NCBI RefSeq assembly: GCF_900109145.1 | Contig: NZ_FNYY01000009.1 | Coordinates: forward strand, 124,001-188,000 | Source of the DNA: Marinovum algicola | Lineage (GTDB): Bacteria > Pseudomonadota > Alphaproteobacteria > Rhodobacterales > Rhodobacteraceae | Direction of reading: 5' to 3' | Length of the DNA stretch: 64,000 bases | Part shown: positions 36,447 through 45,337 of the stretch, one piece after another | Layout: every line of letters starts with the position of its first letter | How positions within the stretch are numbered: position 1 is the stretch's first letter | Translations under genes and position numbers: made by a program | Notes under the pieces: generated by a model | Told to the model about the DNA's origin: nothing | What the model saw: the letters and a program-made list of their open reading frames with translations, nothing else | Databases searched by the model: none

Positions 36447-37412
36447 ATGTTCATCGTACCCGAAAGAGACATCGCCGACCTTATGACCCGCGAAGCGGCT
36501 TTCGACGCCGTCGAAAAGGTGTTTGCCGCCATGGCGTCGGGCGACGCCTACAATTTCCCGGTCGTCCGCGAGGCCATCGGGCACGAGGATGCGCTTTACG
36601 GCTTCAAGGGCGGCTTCGACCGCGCCGGGCTGACACTCGGGCTGAAGGCGGGCGGCTATTGGCCGAACAACCTTGAAAAGCGCGGCATCATCAACCACCA
36701 GTCGACCGTCTTCCTGTTCGATCCCGACACCGGCAAGGCCAAGGCGATGGTCGGCGGCAACCTGTTGACCGCGCTGCGCACCGCGGCGGCCTCTTCGGTG
36801 TCGATCAAGCATCTGGCGCGCAAGGATGCCAAGGTGATCGGCATGGTCGGCGCCGGCCATCAGGCCAAGTTCCAGCTGCGCGCCGCGCTCGAGCAGCGCG
36901 ACTTCGAGAAGGTCATCGGCTGGAACTTCCATCCCGAGATGTTGCCCAATCTCGAAGAGGTCGCCAGCGAGGCCGGTCTGCCATTCGAGGCGGTCGCGCT
37001 CGAGGGTCTGGCCGAGGCGGATGTGATCATCTCGATCACCTCGTCGTTCGATGCCATCCTGCACGCGGATCATGTGGCCCCCGGCACCCATATCGCCTGC
37101 ATGGGCACCGACACCAAGGGCAAGCAAGAGGTCGAAACCGCACTTCTCGGCAAGGCCACGGTCTTTACCGACGAGGTGGCGCAATCGATCTCGATCGGCG
37201 AGGCACAACATGCGATCGAGAGCCAGATCCTGCGGGCCGAGGACATCACCCAGGTAGGCGCCGTGATCAACGGCACCCACCCGGGCCGGATCTCGGACGA
37301 CGAGATCACCCTCTTCGACGGCACCGGTGTCGGTCTTCAGGATCTGGCCGTCGCGGCGGCGGTTGTCGATCTGGCGGTGGCCAAGGGCCTCGCCATCGAA
37401 GTGGATTTCTGA
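36447..37412 (+). CDS. bhcD: Iminosuccinate reductase
   Basis: This 321-residue enzyme of the ornithine cyclodeaminase/mu-crystallin family reduces iminosuccinate to L-aspartate, closing the cycle by regenerating the amino donor of BhcA. The Rossmann loop reads GMVGAGHQAKFQLRAAL at about 139. K85 and R-rich segments of the substrate dimerisation lobe lie N-terminal. The ATG at 36447 follows GGGAGA. It could be called a cyclodeaminase from sequence alone; the operon context decides. Confidence 0.92.
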   Translation: MFIVPERDIADLMTREAAFDAVEKVFAAMASGDAYNFPVVREAIGHEDALYGFKGGFDRAGLTLGLKAGGYWPNNLEKRGIINHQSTVFLFDPDTGKAKAMVGGNLLTALRTAAASSVSIKHLARKDAKVIGMVGAGHQAKFQLRAALEQRDFEKVIGWNFHPEMLPNLEEVASEAGLPFEAVALEGLAEADVIISITSSFDAILHADHVAPGTHIACMGTDTKGKQEVETALLGKATVFTDEVAQSISIGEAQHAIESQILRAEDITQVGAVINGTHPGRISDDEITLFDGTGVGLQDLAVAAAVVDLAVAKGLAIEVDF

Positions 37413-37460
37413 CGCCACCGACCCGCGTCCACCTTCGCAAAATTCACTGACCTTGCCTCA

Positions 37461-37499
37461 GGTTGCGCCCGTCCGGGCGCAGCCGGCCCCTTTGTTTGT
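37461..37499 (+). terminator. Terminator-like hairpin after bhcD
   Basis: GGTTGCGCCC and GGGCGCAGCC pair (one G-T pair) around GTCC, followed after six bases by TTTGTTTGT. It probably ends or reduces the bhcABCD transcript before the channel gene. Confidence 0.6.
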
Positions 37500-37512
37500 C
37501 CAGAGGTTTGTC

Positions 37513-38025
37513 ATGCTTCTGCCCCTGTCATTGTTGTTCGTGGGTGCTGTCCTCGTGCTCAACGGCCTGTGGATGGCGGGACGGATTTCCGACCGCGAGA
37601 TCGTGGTGATCAATTTCGCCACCGCCGCGATCACCGCTACCGTCGCCATCCTGTCGCTGGTGCGGGCAACCGGGGTGGCCGAGGTCCGCAGCGTGGCGAT
37701 GACGCTGTTGTTCAGCGTGACCTACCTCTGGGTGGCGATCAACCGGCTGAGCGGGTCGGACGGGCGCGGTCTGGGCTGGTTCAGCCTCTTCGTGGCGCTC
37801 TCGGTCCTGCCTGAAGCGGTGCGCAGCCTCGCCGTCGCACAAAGCGCGATGGATGTCTGGCTGGGCCTGTGCTGGGTCGCCTGGGCGGGACTGTGGTTCA
37901 CCTATTTCCTGGCGCTGGGCCTGCAACGGCCGATCCAGTCGCAGGCCACCGTTGCCACGCTGGCCAGCGGCGTGCTGACCGCCTGGCTGCCAGCGCTGTT
38001 TCTGATGTACGGGGCACCGGCCTGA
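37513..38025 (+). CDS. AmiS/UreI-family urea or amide channel
   Basis: This 170-residue membrane protein has about six hydrophobic spans and the family markers VGAVLVLNGLWMAGRI at the start, RGLGWFSLFVAL in the middle, WLGLCWVAWAGLWFTYFLALGL later, and TAWLPALFLM at the end. The ATG at 37513 follows AGAGG; the frame opens earlier at 37327 inside bhcD. Family members pass urea, ammonium or short amides. Its place beside ureidoglycolate lyase and purine permeases suggests it moves urea released in purine breakdown. No urease gene is in the window. Confidence 0.85.
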   Translation: MLLPLSLLFVGAVLVLNGLWMAGRISDREIVVINFATAAITATVAILSLVRATGVAEVRSVAMTLLFSVTYLWVAINRLSGSDGRGLGWFSLFVALSVLPEAVRSLAVAQSAMDVWLGLCWVAWAGLWFTYFLALGLQRPIQSQATVATLASGVLTAWLPALFLMYGAPA

Positions 38026-38042
38026 GCCACGCCCCGGATGGT

Positions 38043-38115
38043 CGCCGGCCGGGGAGGGCCGGCCGGCGTCCGCCCCACCCGGCAGGGCCGCATCGTGAGG
38101 ATGCGGCGCCCTGCC
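38043..38115 (+). other. Two strong hairpins in the channel-to-permease gap
   Basis: CGCCGGCC (38043-38050) pairs with GGCCGGCG (38061-38068). Then GGCAGGG-CCGCATC (38081-38094) pairs with GATGCGG (38100-38106) and CCCTGCC (38109-38115), a 14-pair stem with a two-base bulge and a five-base loop. Only scattered T bases follow. They may be a terminator or processing site in the 127-base leader of the permease. Confidence 0.5.
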
Positions 38116-38152
38116 ACACGGAATTTCTCGCAAATCAGGAGGAGAGAGAGAA

Positions 38153-39667
38153 ATGTCATCCGACATGACGGCCGATACCGTCACCCCCGATGCGGTGCAC
38201 GCCGTTGACGAAAAACTGCCCGCCGGCAAGCTGTTCACGCTCGGGCTGCAACATGTGCTGGTGATGTATGCCGGCGCCATCGCCGTGCCGCTGATCGTCG
38301 GCCGCGTCCTGGAACTGACCCCAGAACAGGTCGCCTTTCTGATCTCGGCCGACCTGTTTGTCTGCGGTCTGGTGACCATCATCCAGTCGTTCGGCGCCTC
38401 GAAATGGTTCGGCATCAAGATGCCGGTCATGATGGGGGTGACCTTTGCCTCGGTGGGCCCGATGGTGGCGATTGCCGCCGCCAACCCGGGCACCGAAGGC
38501 GCGCGCATGATCTTTGGCGCAATCATCGGCGCGGGCGTGATCGCCATGCTGATCGCGCCGCTGGTCAGCCGCATGCTGCGGTTCTTTCCGCCTGTGGTGA
38601 CCGGGACGATCATCCTGGTGATCGGCGTGACGCTGATGCGGGTCGGCATCCAGTGGATCTTCGGCGTGCCGGTCGGCCCGACTGCGCCGCAGCTTGTCGA
38701 TCCTGCCCATGCCGACTGGCTGACCCAGATCCGCGATCTCGGCGCTGGCGCGGTTCCGGTAGTGCCCGAGGGGCTGAAACTGGCCCCCACCGTGAACAAC
38801 GTGAACTATGCCACACCGCAGAACATGATGATCTCGGCCCTGGTGCTGGGGACCATCGTCGTGGTGATGAAATACGCCCGCGGTTTCCTCGCCAATATCT
38901 CGGTGCTGGTCGGTATCGTCGTCGGCGCGGTGGCGGCCTCGGCCCTGGGCATCATGCACTTCGAGCATGTCGGCAAGGCCGAATGGTTCGAGCTGATCAC
39001 CCCGTTCCGTTTCGGCCTGCCGATCTTTGACCCGATCATGATCCTGACCATGACCCTGGTGATGATCGTCGTGATGATCGAATCCACCGGCATGTTCCTC
39101 GCTCTGGGCGACATCTGCGGCAAGAAGATCGAACGCCCGTCGCTGTCGGCCGGCCTGCGCACCGACGGCCTTGGCACGCTGATCGGCGGGCTGTTCAACA
39201 CCTTTCCCTATACCTCGTTCAGCCAGAACGTGGGCCTTGTCGGGGTGACCGGCATCCGCTCGCGCTATGTCTGCGTGATGGGCGGCGCGATCATGATCGT
39301 GCTCGGGCTGGTGCCGAAGATGGGCGCGCTGGTCGAAAGCCTGCCGGTGGCCGTTCTCGGCGGCGCCGGGCTGGTGATGTTCGGCATGGTGGCCGCAACA
39401 GGCATCCGCATCCTCGGCGGCGTTGATTTCAAGGAGAACCGCTACAACGGGCTGATCGTGGCGATTTCGCTCGGGATGGGGATGATCCCGCTGATCGCCC
39501 CGGAATACACCATGTGGCTGCCGCATGCGATCGAACCGCTGATCCATTCCGGCATCCTGCTGGCCTCGATTGCCGCCGTGGGACTGAACGTCGCGTTCAA
39601 CGGCGCCAGGGACGTCAGTGAAGACGAGTTGCGCACCGCCGCGCTGCAAGCGGAAGGTGGTCACTGA
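38153..39667 (+). CDS. NCS2 nucleobase permease (xanthine/urate type), copy 1
   Basis: This 504-residue inner-membrane symporter of the nucleobase-ascorbate transporter family has about 14 spans. The family signature appears as SQNVGLVGVTGIRSR at about 356-370, preceded by the MIESTGMFLALGD segment carrying the conserved glutamate. Surrounding genes point to xanthine or urate as substrate. GGAGGAG precedes the ATG. It is followed by a good terminator (39697), so bhc-channel-permease forms a unit on the plus strand. Confidence 0.92.
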   Translation: MSSDMTADTVTPDAVHAVDEKLPAGKLFTLGLQHVLVMYAGAIAVPLIVGRVLELTPEQVAFLISADLFVCGLVTIIQSFGASKWFGIKMPVMMGVTFASVGPMVAIAAANPGTEGARMIFGAIIGAGVIAMLIAPLVSRMLRFFPPVVTGTIILVIGVTLMRVGIQWIFGVPVGPTAPQLVDPAHADWLTQIRDLGAGAVPVVPEGLKLAPTVNNVNYATPQNMMISALVLGTIVVVMKYARGFLANISVLVGIVVGAVAASALGIMHFEHVGKAEWFELITPFRFGLPIFDPIMILTMTLVMIVVMIESTGMFLALGDICGKKIERPSLSAGLRTDGLGTLIGGLFNTFPYTSFSQNVGLVGVTGIRSRYVCVMGGAIMIVLGLVPKMGALVESLPVAVLGGAGLVMFGMVAATGIRILGGVDFKENRYNGLIVAISLGMGMIPLIAPEYTMWLPHAIEPLIHSGILLASIAAVGLNVAFNGARDVSEDELRTAALQAEGGH

Positions 39668-39696
39668 TCCCCTGCTTTGCTAGGCTCTGACAACCA

Positions 39697-39726
39697 AGCT
39701 CCGGCCGGCGACGGCCGGGGCTTTTC
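39697..39726 (+). terminator. Intrinsic terminator after NCS2 copy 1
   Basis: AGCTCCGGCC and GGCCGGGGCT pair (one G-T pair) around GGCGAC and are followed directly by TTTTCTG. It lies 30 bases past the stop. Confidence 0.8.
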
Positions 39727-39763
39727 TGTCTCGCACCCTCCCTGGCAGCCAAAGAGTGAACAC

Positions 39764-40297
39764 ATGGGCGCACGATCTTCGCAAGTGGTGACGGTGGTCA
39801 TCCGCCGGTTGCCGGTGACCGCAAGGCCGGAGGTCCAGGCGAAAATGGACCGGCTGCGCGCGGCGGCGCGGCAATACCCGGGTTATCAGGGCGCGGATGA
39901 CACCTATCTGCCTGCAACCGACACCCATGTCGATCTTGTCACCCTGTTCCGCTTCGATTGCCGCAAGAACCTGAAGCGCTGGGAAGGCGCGCCGGAGCGC
40001 AAGCGGCTGATCGCCGAGGTGGACCGGCAGTGCCTGGAGATCTCGGACCGCGCCGCCTTTGACGGGCTGTCGCTGCTGCTGCCCGACACCGTCAAGGTGA
40101 GCAAGCTCGAGACCGTCGTTGTCCTGATCGCGCTGATCCTGGCCCTTGGCTGGCTGGCGAATATGCTGCTGCCGCCGATGGCCGAGCCCTGGCGGACGGT
40201 GCTGACGGTCGCGGTCAATGTCTGCCTGATCAGCTATCTTTTCCTGCCGTGGTCGATCCGGCTTCTGGTGGCGATCCGCAAACGCCTGTTGTCCTGA
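39764..40297 (+). CDS. Antibiotic-biosynthesis-monooxygenase-like protein with C-terminal membrane segments
   Basis: This 177-residue protein uses the ATG at 39764. Residues 1-100 look like a dimeric alpha/beta-barrel (ABM) domain: a first strand VVTVVIRRLPV, a helix, GYQGADDTYLP, then VDLVTLFRFD and LKRWEGAPERKRLIAEV. Residues about 115-140 and 145-170 are two membrane spans. Such fusions are known as conserved hypotheticals without assigned function. It stands alone between a terminator upstream and one downstream on the opposite strand. I do not know its role. Confidence 0.65.
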   Translation: MGARSSQVVTVVIRRLPVTARPEVQAKMDRLRAAARQYPGYQGADDTYLPATDTHVDLVTLFRFDCRKNLKRWEGAPERKRLIAEVDRQCLEISDRAAFDGLSLLLPDTVKVSKLETVVVLIALILALGWLANMLLPPMAEPWRTVLTVAVNVCLISYLFLPWSIRLLVAIRKRLLS

Positions 40298-40303
40298 CCC
40301 GCA

Positions 40304-40332
40304 AGAAAAAGCGGCGCTCCGAAGAGCGCCGC
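40304..40332 (-). terminator. Intrinsic terminator of the puuE/uraD-allA-NCS2 operon
   Basis: GCGGCGCTC and GAGCGCCGC pair perfectly around CGAA (40311-40332). On the minus strand TTTTTCTT follows (40310-40303). It lies 50 bases past the stop of NCS2 copy 2 and also just after the convergent ABM gene. Confidence 0.85.
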
Positions 40333-40381
40333 CTGGCTGTCATCTATGCGCGACCCGCCCTGACGGCGGCCGCTGCGCGGT

Positions 40382-41818
40382 TCAGGCGCGGCTGTCCTTG
40401 GCGTAAGAACCTTCACCGTGACCGGACATGCCACCCGAGACTTCCTCGGTGGATTCGTCGGTCAGCTCTTCGGGCAGCACCAGGTTCAGCACGATAGCGA
40501 GGAAGGCCGCCGGCAGAAGACCCGAGGTCAGCAGCACGCGGGCGGTTTCCGGCAGGTGCTGGAGCGCACCCGGTTCGAGCTGCAAGCCGAGGCCGAGGCT
40601 CAGCGAGATGGCGAAGATCACCATGTTGCGCCGGTTCCAGTGCACGTCCGAGAGCATCGAGATGCCGGCCGCGACCACCATGCCGAACATTACGATCACA
40701 CCGCCGCCCAGCACCTCGATCGGCACCGTGCGGATCACGCCGCCCACTTTCGGGACCAGCCCGCAGATGATAAGGAAGATCGCGCCGCAGGTGACCACGT
40801 GGCGGCTCATCACGCCGGTCATGGCAATCAGGCCGACGTTCTGGCTGAACGAGGTGTTGGGAAAGCCGCCGAAGATGCCGGCCAGCGCCGTGCCGAAACC
40901 GTCGGCATAGGTCGCGCCGGTGACTTCTTCGGCCGTGGCCTCGCGGCCCGCGCCGCCCTTGGTGATCCCCGAGACATCGCCCACCGTTTCAATCGCCGAG
41001 ATAAAGGCCATCAGGCAGAAGCCGATCACCGCGGCAATCGAGAACTCGAAACCGTATTTGAACGGTTGCGGCAGCGCGAAGGCGGCGGAATTGGCCCAGG
41101 AGCCGGTGATGGCGTCGAGGCTGAGCATCCCGACCGCAATGGCATAGACATAGCCCACGATCAGGCCGATCAGCACCGCCGAGATCGACAGCATGCCCTT
41201 GGTGAAGAACTTCAGCCCCAGTGTCACCACGATCACCACGATCGCCGCCGACCAATTCAGCAGGCTGCCGTATTCCGGCGTGCCGATGGCCGGAACGCCG
41301 CCCGCGGCATACTGGATGCCGACCTTGACCAGCGCGAGGCCGATCATCGTCACCACGAGGCCGGTAACCAGCGGCGGCAGGGCAAAGCGCAGCTTGCCGA
41401 CGAAAGTCCCGATAAAGGCGTGGAAGATGCCGCCGACGATCACGCCGCCGAACAGCGCGGCAAGCCCGTCGACGCCCTTGCCCGCAACCAGCGGAATCAT
41501 GATCGGCAGAAAGGCAAAGGACGTGCCCTGCACGATCGGCAGCGCCGCGCCGACCGGCCCGAGGGTGATGGTCTGAAGCAGCGTGGCGACACCGGCAAAC
41601 AGCATCGACATCTGGATAAGGTAGAGCAGTTCGGGAAAATCAGCCGAGCCCGAGCCAAAGCCAAATCCGGCGGCGCCGGCGACGATGATCGCGGGTGTCA
41701 CGTTGGACACGAACATCGCCAGAACGTGCTGGATGCCCAGCGGTATGCCCTTGGCCAGACCCGGGAAGTAATTTGGATCCCGGAGTTGCTCCGGTGTCCC
41801 GATTGATGTGTCAGCCAT
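40382..41818 (-). CDS. NCS2 nucleobase permease (xanthine/urate type), copy 2
   Basis: This 478-residue symporter has about 14 spans and the family signature SQNVGLIAMTGVMSRH at about 328-342, preceded by AFISAIETVGDVSG with the conserved glutamate. The start chosen is the ATG at 41818 after GGGGAGAG; an in-frame ATG at 41833 is possible. It ends in a hydrophilic acidic tail. It is only distantly similar to copy 1, so the two probably differ in substrate. Last gene of the minus operon with allA and puuE/uraD, which suggests uric acid, xanthine or allantoin. Confidence 0.92.
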   Translation of the reverse strand: MADTSIGTPEQLRDPNYFPGLAKGIPLGIQHVLAMFVSNVTPAIIVAGAAGFGFGSGSADFPELLYLIQMSMLFAGVATLLQTITLGPVGAALPIVQGTSFAFLPIMIPLVAGKGVDGLAALFGGVIVGGIFHAFIGTFVGKLRFALPPLVTGLVVTMIGLALVKVGIQYAAGGVPAIGTPEYGSLLNWSAAIVVIVVTLGLKFFTKGMLSISAVLIGLIVGYVYAIAVGMLSLDAITGSWANSAAFALPQPFKYGFEFSIAAVIGFCLMAFISAIETVGDVSGITKGGAGREATAEEVTGATYADGFGTALAGIFGGFPNTSFSQNVGLIAMTGVMSRHVVTCGAIFLIICGLVPKVGGVIRTVPIEVLGGGVIVMFGMVVAAGISMLSDVHWNRRNMVIFAISLSLGLGLQLEPGALQHLPETARVLLTSGLLPAAFLAIVLNLVLPEELTDESTEEVSGGMSGHGEGSYAKDSRA

Positions 41819-41878
41819 TGTGTCTCTCCCCATTATAGCTGATGGTGAAGGCCGCCCCTCCTCCTGGCGGCCCGGTGA

Positions 41879-42376
41879 TCAGTCCGCCACCACCTCGTAG
41901 GGCGTGTCGAACCAGTGCTCCTCCAGGTTGGCGCCGTCGCCGATGCGGTCGATCACCGCAAACACCCCGGATCCGCCGAGCGGTGTCAGCACCCCGTGCC
42001 AGACATTGCGCCCGATATTGACCGCCTGCCCCGGTTCCGTGCGATAGGCACGCGGCGCGCCCGGGCGGCCGTTTTCATCTTCGGCCAGCACGACAAGAAA
42101 GCCCTCGTCGCTCATCGGGATGAAGGCCTGTGACCCCAGCGGATGCCGCTCCATCATCTCCAGCCGGAACGGCAGGCTGAAGACCTCGGATTTGAACAGG
42201 CTGATGCCGGCGCGGCCGTCGACGATGTCGAGCGCGGCCAGATCGTGGAACCGACCGCAGAGGCCCTTGTTGATCAGCTTGTCGGGCGTCCCCGCGCAGC
42301 CGATCAGCTCGGCCAGACCGGCCATGGCCCCTGCCTCGGCAGGCCGGGCGGTGATCTTGTCCGATGTCACGGTCAT
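41879..42376 (-). CDS. allA: Ureidoglycolate lyase
   Basis: This 165-residue enzyme splits ureidoglycolate to glyoxylate and urea. The motifs ERHPLGSQAFIPM, FLVVLAEDENGRPG and NIGRNVWHGVLTPL are characteristic. Length fits the family. It overlaps the puuE/uraD stop by four bases and precedes NCS2 copy 2. Its glyoxylate product is the substrate of BhcA and BhcC, encoded about 5 kb away, and its urea product fits the UreI-type channel. Confidence 0.93.
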   Translation of the reverse strand: MTVTSDKITARPAEAGAMAGLAELIGCAGTPDKLINKGLCGRFHDLAALDIVDGRAGISLFKSEVFSLPFRLEMMERHPLGSQAFIPMSDEGFLVVLAEDENGRPGAPRAYRTEPGQAVNIGRNVWHGVLTPLGGSGVFAVIDRIGDGANLEEHWFDTPYEVVAD

Positions 42377-43788
42377 GGCAGCAGATCCTTCAGGCGGAAT
42401 TCGGCAATGCGCTCGACCTGCCGGCAGGCCTCGGCGAATTCGGTGTCGCGGTCGTTGCCGATGCGGCGGTCAAAGGCCGCCATGATCGACGCCTTGTCGT
42501 GATCGCGCACCGCAATGATGAAGGGAAACCCGTGCTTTTCAACGTAGTCGCCGTTGAGCCGTGTGAAGGTTTCGCGCTCTTCGTCGGTCAGCATGTCGAG
42601 CCCGGCACCGGCCTGTTCCGAGGTGCTCTCGGCGGTCAGCCGCCCGGCCGCTGCCAGTTTTCCGGCCAGATCGGGGTGCGCGGTCAGCACGCCCAGGCGC
42701 TTGTCGGGCGCGGCGGTGCGGAACACCCGCGCCAGTGCATTGTGCAGCCCCAGGGCGGTGTCATGTGCCGGCCCGAGCTCCAGGTCATGCGCCCCTTCGG
42801 CGATCCAGGCCGAATGTTCGAAAATGCCACCGAACCTGCTCACGAAATCCTCGCGCGTCATCTCGCTGGGCCGCTCCCGGCGTTCATGCGGATGAGTCTT
42901 TGCCCAGTGCTCGGCGATTTCCAGACGCGTCGGGCACCAGACGTCGTCAAAGCTGAGAATATAGTCGATGAACCGCTTCAGCGCCGCGATCTTGCCCGGA
43001 CGGCCGACCAGCCGGCAATGAAGGCCGATCGACATCATCTTGGGACTGCCGGCCTGACCTTCGGCATAAAGCGTGTCGAAGGCATCCTTGAGATAAGAGC
43101 CGAAATCCTCACCCGTGACCCAGCCCGGCGCGGTGGCAAAGCGCATGTCATTGGCTTCCAGCGTATATGGAATGATCAGCTGGTCACGGTCGCCGTATTC
43201 GCGCCAATACGGCAGATCGTCGTCGTAGGTGTCGGAAATATAGTCAAATTGCCCGGTTTCCGCCGCCAGTCGCACGGTGTTTTCGCTGCACCGGCCGGTG
43301 TACCAGCCGCGCGGTTCCTCGCCCACCACCTCGGTATGCAGGCGGATCGCCTCGGCGATGGCCGCACGTTCCTCGGCTTCGGGCATGTCCTTGTGTTCGA
43401 CCCATTTCAGACCGTGGCTGGCAATCTCCCAGCCGGCAGACTTCATCGCCGCGACCTGCTCGGGGCTGCGCGCCAGTGCCGAGGCGACGCCGTAGATGGT
43501 CACCGGTATTGCCGCCCCGGTGAACAGGCGGTGCAGGCGCCAGAAACCGGCCCTGGCGCCGTATTCGTAGATCGATTCCATGTTCCAGTGGCGCTGCCCC
43601 GGCCACATCGCCGCACCGGGGATGTCGGACAGGAAGGCCTCGGAGGCCGCGTCGCCGTGCAACACGCAGTTCTCGCCGCCCTCTTCATAGTTCAGCACGA
43701 ACTGTACGGCCACCTTCGCACCATTGGGCCATTGAGCGTCGGGAATGCGGGGACCGTAACCGATCATGTCGCGCGGATAACGTGTCAA
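42373..43788 (-). CDS. puuE/uraD: Fusion of cofactor-free allantoinase (PuuE) and OHCU decarboxylase (UraD)
   Basis: This 471-residue protein joins two purine enzymes. Residues 1-305 form a polysaccharide-deacetylase-fold allantoinase (PuuE): [18 protein letters not shown] at the start, [36 protein letters not shown] and [10 protein letters not shown]. Residues 310-471 form OHCU decarboxylase: [17 protein letters not shown], then [12 protein letters not shown] with the catalytic-site histidine, [11 protein letters not shown] and [11 protein letters not shown]. The fusion covers OHCU to (S)-allantoin and allantoin to allantoate. Such fusions are known in proteobacteria. First gene of its operon and divergent from uraH, which makes OHCU. 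Confidence 0.93.
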   Translation of the reverse strand: MTRYPRDMIGYGPRIPDAQWPNGAKVAVQFVLNYEEGGENCVLHGDAASEAFLSDIPGAAMWPGQRHWNMESIYEYGARAGFWRLHRLFTGAAIPVTIYGVASALARSPEQVAAMKSAGWEIASHGLKWVEHKDMPEAEERAAIAEAIRLHTEVVGEEPRGWYTGRCSENTVRLAAETGQFDYISDTYDDDLPYWREYGDRDQLIIPYTLEANDMRFATAPGWVTGEDFGSYLKDAFDTLYAEGQAGSPKMMSIGLHCRLVGRPGKIAALKRFIDYILSFDDVWCPTRLEIAEHWAKTHPHERRERPSEMTREDFVSRFGGIFEHSAWIAEGAHDLELGPAHDTALGLHNALARVFRTAAPDKRLGVLTAHPDLAGKLAAAGRLTAESTSEQAGAGLDMLTDEERETFTRLNGDYVEKHGFPFIIAVRDHDKASIMAAFDRRIGNDRDTEFAEACRQVERIAEFRLKDLLP

Positions 43789-43937
43789 TTTGGAACTCCT
43801 TTTGGTCTTGCCCCTTCATAGAGCATAAAATCAGATGTGTTTTTCAAATAATACTAGAAGGAGCATCTTGTCGCCTGCTGTTTGTGTCCGGCGGGCTTTC
43901 ACGCGTACAAATCAACAAGCATAAAAGGAGGCTACCC

Positions 43938-44291
43938 GTGACCGGCTATCTGACAACACATGTCCTCGACACTGCACGCGGCTGCCCGGCGGAGGGCCTG
44001 AAGATCGAACTCTATCGGATCGAAGGCGACAGCCGGACGCTTCTCAAGACGCTGAAGACCAACGATGACGGGCGCACCGACGAACAGATCCTGCCGGCGG
44101 AAAAATTCGCGACCGGCACCTACGAGCTGGTGTTCCATGCCGGCGCCTATCTGGATGCCACCGGCACACCGCCAGAGACGCCGCGGTTCCTTGACGTCAT
44201 ACCGCTGCGGTTCGGGATGTCGGAAGCGTCTCACTATCATGTGCCGCTGTTGCTGTCGCCCTTCGGCTACAGCACCTACCGGGGCAGCTGA
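43938..44291 (+). CDS. uraH: 5-hydroxyisourate hydrolase (transthyretin-like)
   Basis: This 117-residue protein starts at the GTG at 43938, which follows AAAGGAGG at six bases, and opens with [18 protein letters not shown], the family N-terminus. It ends in [18 protein letters not shown]; the terminal YRGS is the diagnostic tetrapeptide of HIU hydrolases. No signal peptide, so cytoplasmic. It acts between PuuD and UraD. The frame is open back to 43782, but only the GTG start has a ribosome site and begins with family sequence. Confidence 0.94.
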   Translation: MTGYLTTHVLDTARGCPAEGLKIELYRIEGDSRTLLKTLKTNDDGRTDEQILPAEKFATGTYELVFHAGAYLDATGTPPETPRFLDVIPLRFGMSEASHYHVPLLLSPFGYSTYRGS

Positions 44292-44319
44292 GCGACGCTC
44301 AGCTCCCTTGGCCCCCCGA

Positions 44320-45237
44320 TCATCCCTGGGCGGCCTCGCGCACGGTCGCCCCGATCCGGTCGATGATGAAATCCATGAACAGCCGGGTCTTGGGATCCTG
44401 CCGCCGCCGGTGGGTGAACAGACAGGCCATTTGCACCGGCTCCGGCGGGGTGTCGGTGGCCACGGGCACCAGCGCGCCCGATTTCAGGTGATGCGCGATC
44501 TCGAAGATCGGCTTCATCACGATGCCCTGCCCCGCCAGCGCCCAATCGGTCAGCACATCGCCATCATCGGATTCGTACCTGCCCTTGACCGGAAAGCGCT
44601 CGGGCCCGGTCGCGGTCATCAGTCGCCACTGGAACTCGGCCGCGCCGGGAAACCGCAGGTTGAGGCATTCATGCCCCTGCGCCAGGATCTCCTGGCCATT
44701 CGCCGGCATGCCGCGCCGGTCCACATAAGACGGAGCGGCGCAGAGAATGCGTTCGACATCGGCGATCTTGCGGATCCGCAGATTGCTGTCTTCCGGCTGG
44801 CCGAGAAAGAAGGCCAGATCGAGCCCCTCGGTGGTGAGATCGACCTTGCGGTCGGTCAGCCGCAGGCGGACGCTGACCTCGGGATATTCGGTCAGAAAAT
44901 CGGGCACCTCCGGCGCAATCAGCCTGCGTCCCACACCAAGCGGCGCCGCTACGTAAAGCGACCCCTTGAGGTTCTCGGTCATGTCGACGATCTGCGCCTC
45001 GGCATTTTCCACCGCCTCGAGGATCTCGATCGCCCCGCGATAGAAGGACTTGCCCTGTTCCGTCGGGTTCAGCGACCGGGTGGTGCGCTGAAACAGCCGC
45101 ACGCCGAGATGTTCCTCGAGCTGCGCGATCCGCGCCGACGTCACCGCCGGAGAAATCCTCAGATCGCGCCCGGCGGCGGACATGCTGCCCAATTCGTAGA
45201 CGCGAACAAAGGTGCGGATACTGTCGAAATAGGACAT
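44320..45237 (-). CDS. LysR-family regulator divergent from puuD
   Basis: This 305-residue protein begins at the ATG at 45237 (MSYFDSIRTFVRVYELGSMS). The helix-turn-helix is at about 3-62 and the effector domain at about 88-295 (GSLYVAAPLGVGRRLIAPEVPDFL...). It resembles the large CrgA-type LysR group. It is divergent from the urate oxidase gene across 100 bases and convergent with uraH, so control of urate degradation is likely, though no clear T-N11-A palindrome stands out in the gap. Confidence 0.87.
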   Translation of the reverse strand: MSYFDSIRTFVRVYELGSMSAAGRDLRISPAVTSARIAQLEEHLGVRLFQRTTRSLNPTEQGKSFYRGAIEILEAVENAEAQIVDMTENLKGSLYVAAPLGVGRRLIAPEVPDFLTEYPEVSVRLRLTDRKVDLTTEGLDLAFFLGQPEDSNLRIRKIADVERILCAAPSYVDRRGMPANGQEILAQGHECLNLRFPGAAEFQWRLMTATGPERFPVKGRYESDDGDVLTDWALAGQGIVMKPIFEIAHHLKSGALVPVATDTPPEPVQMACLFTHRRRQDPKTRLFMDFIIDRIGATVREAAQG

Positions 45238-45337
45238 TGTTCGTTTTTCTTTGAGACTGCTTGGTGTTTCACGGCAATACCAGAACAAACGCCGGTCCGC
45301 TAGTCTGGCTGCGAACACGAATCTTGGGAGAACCGCC

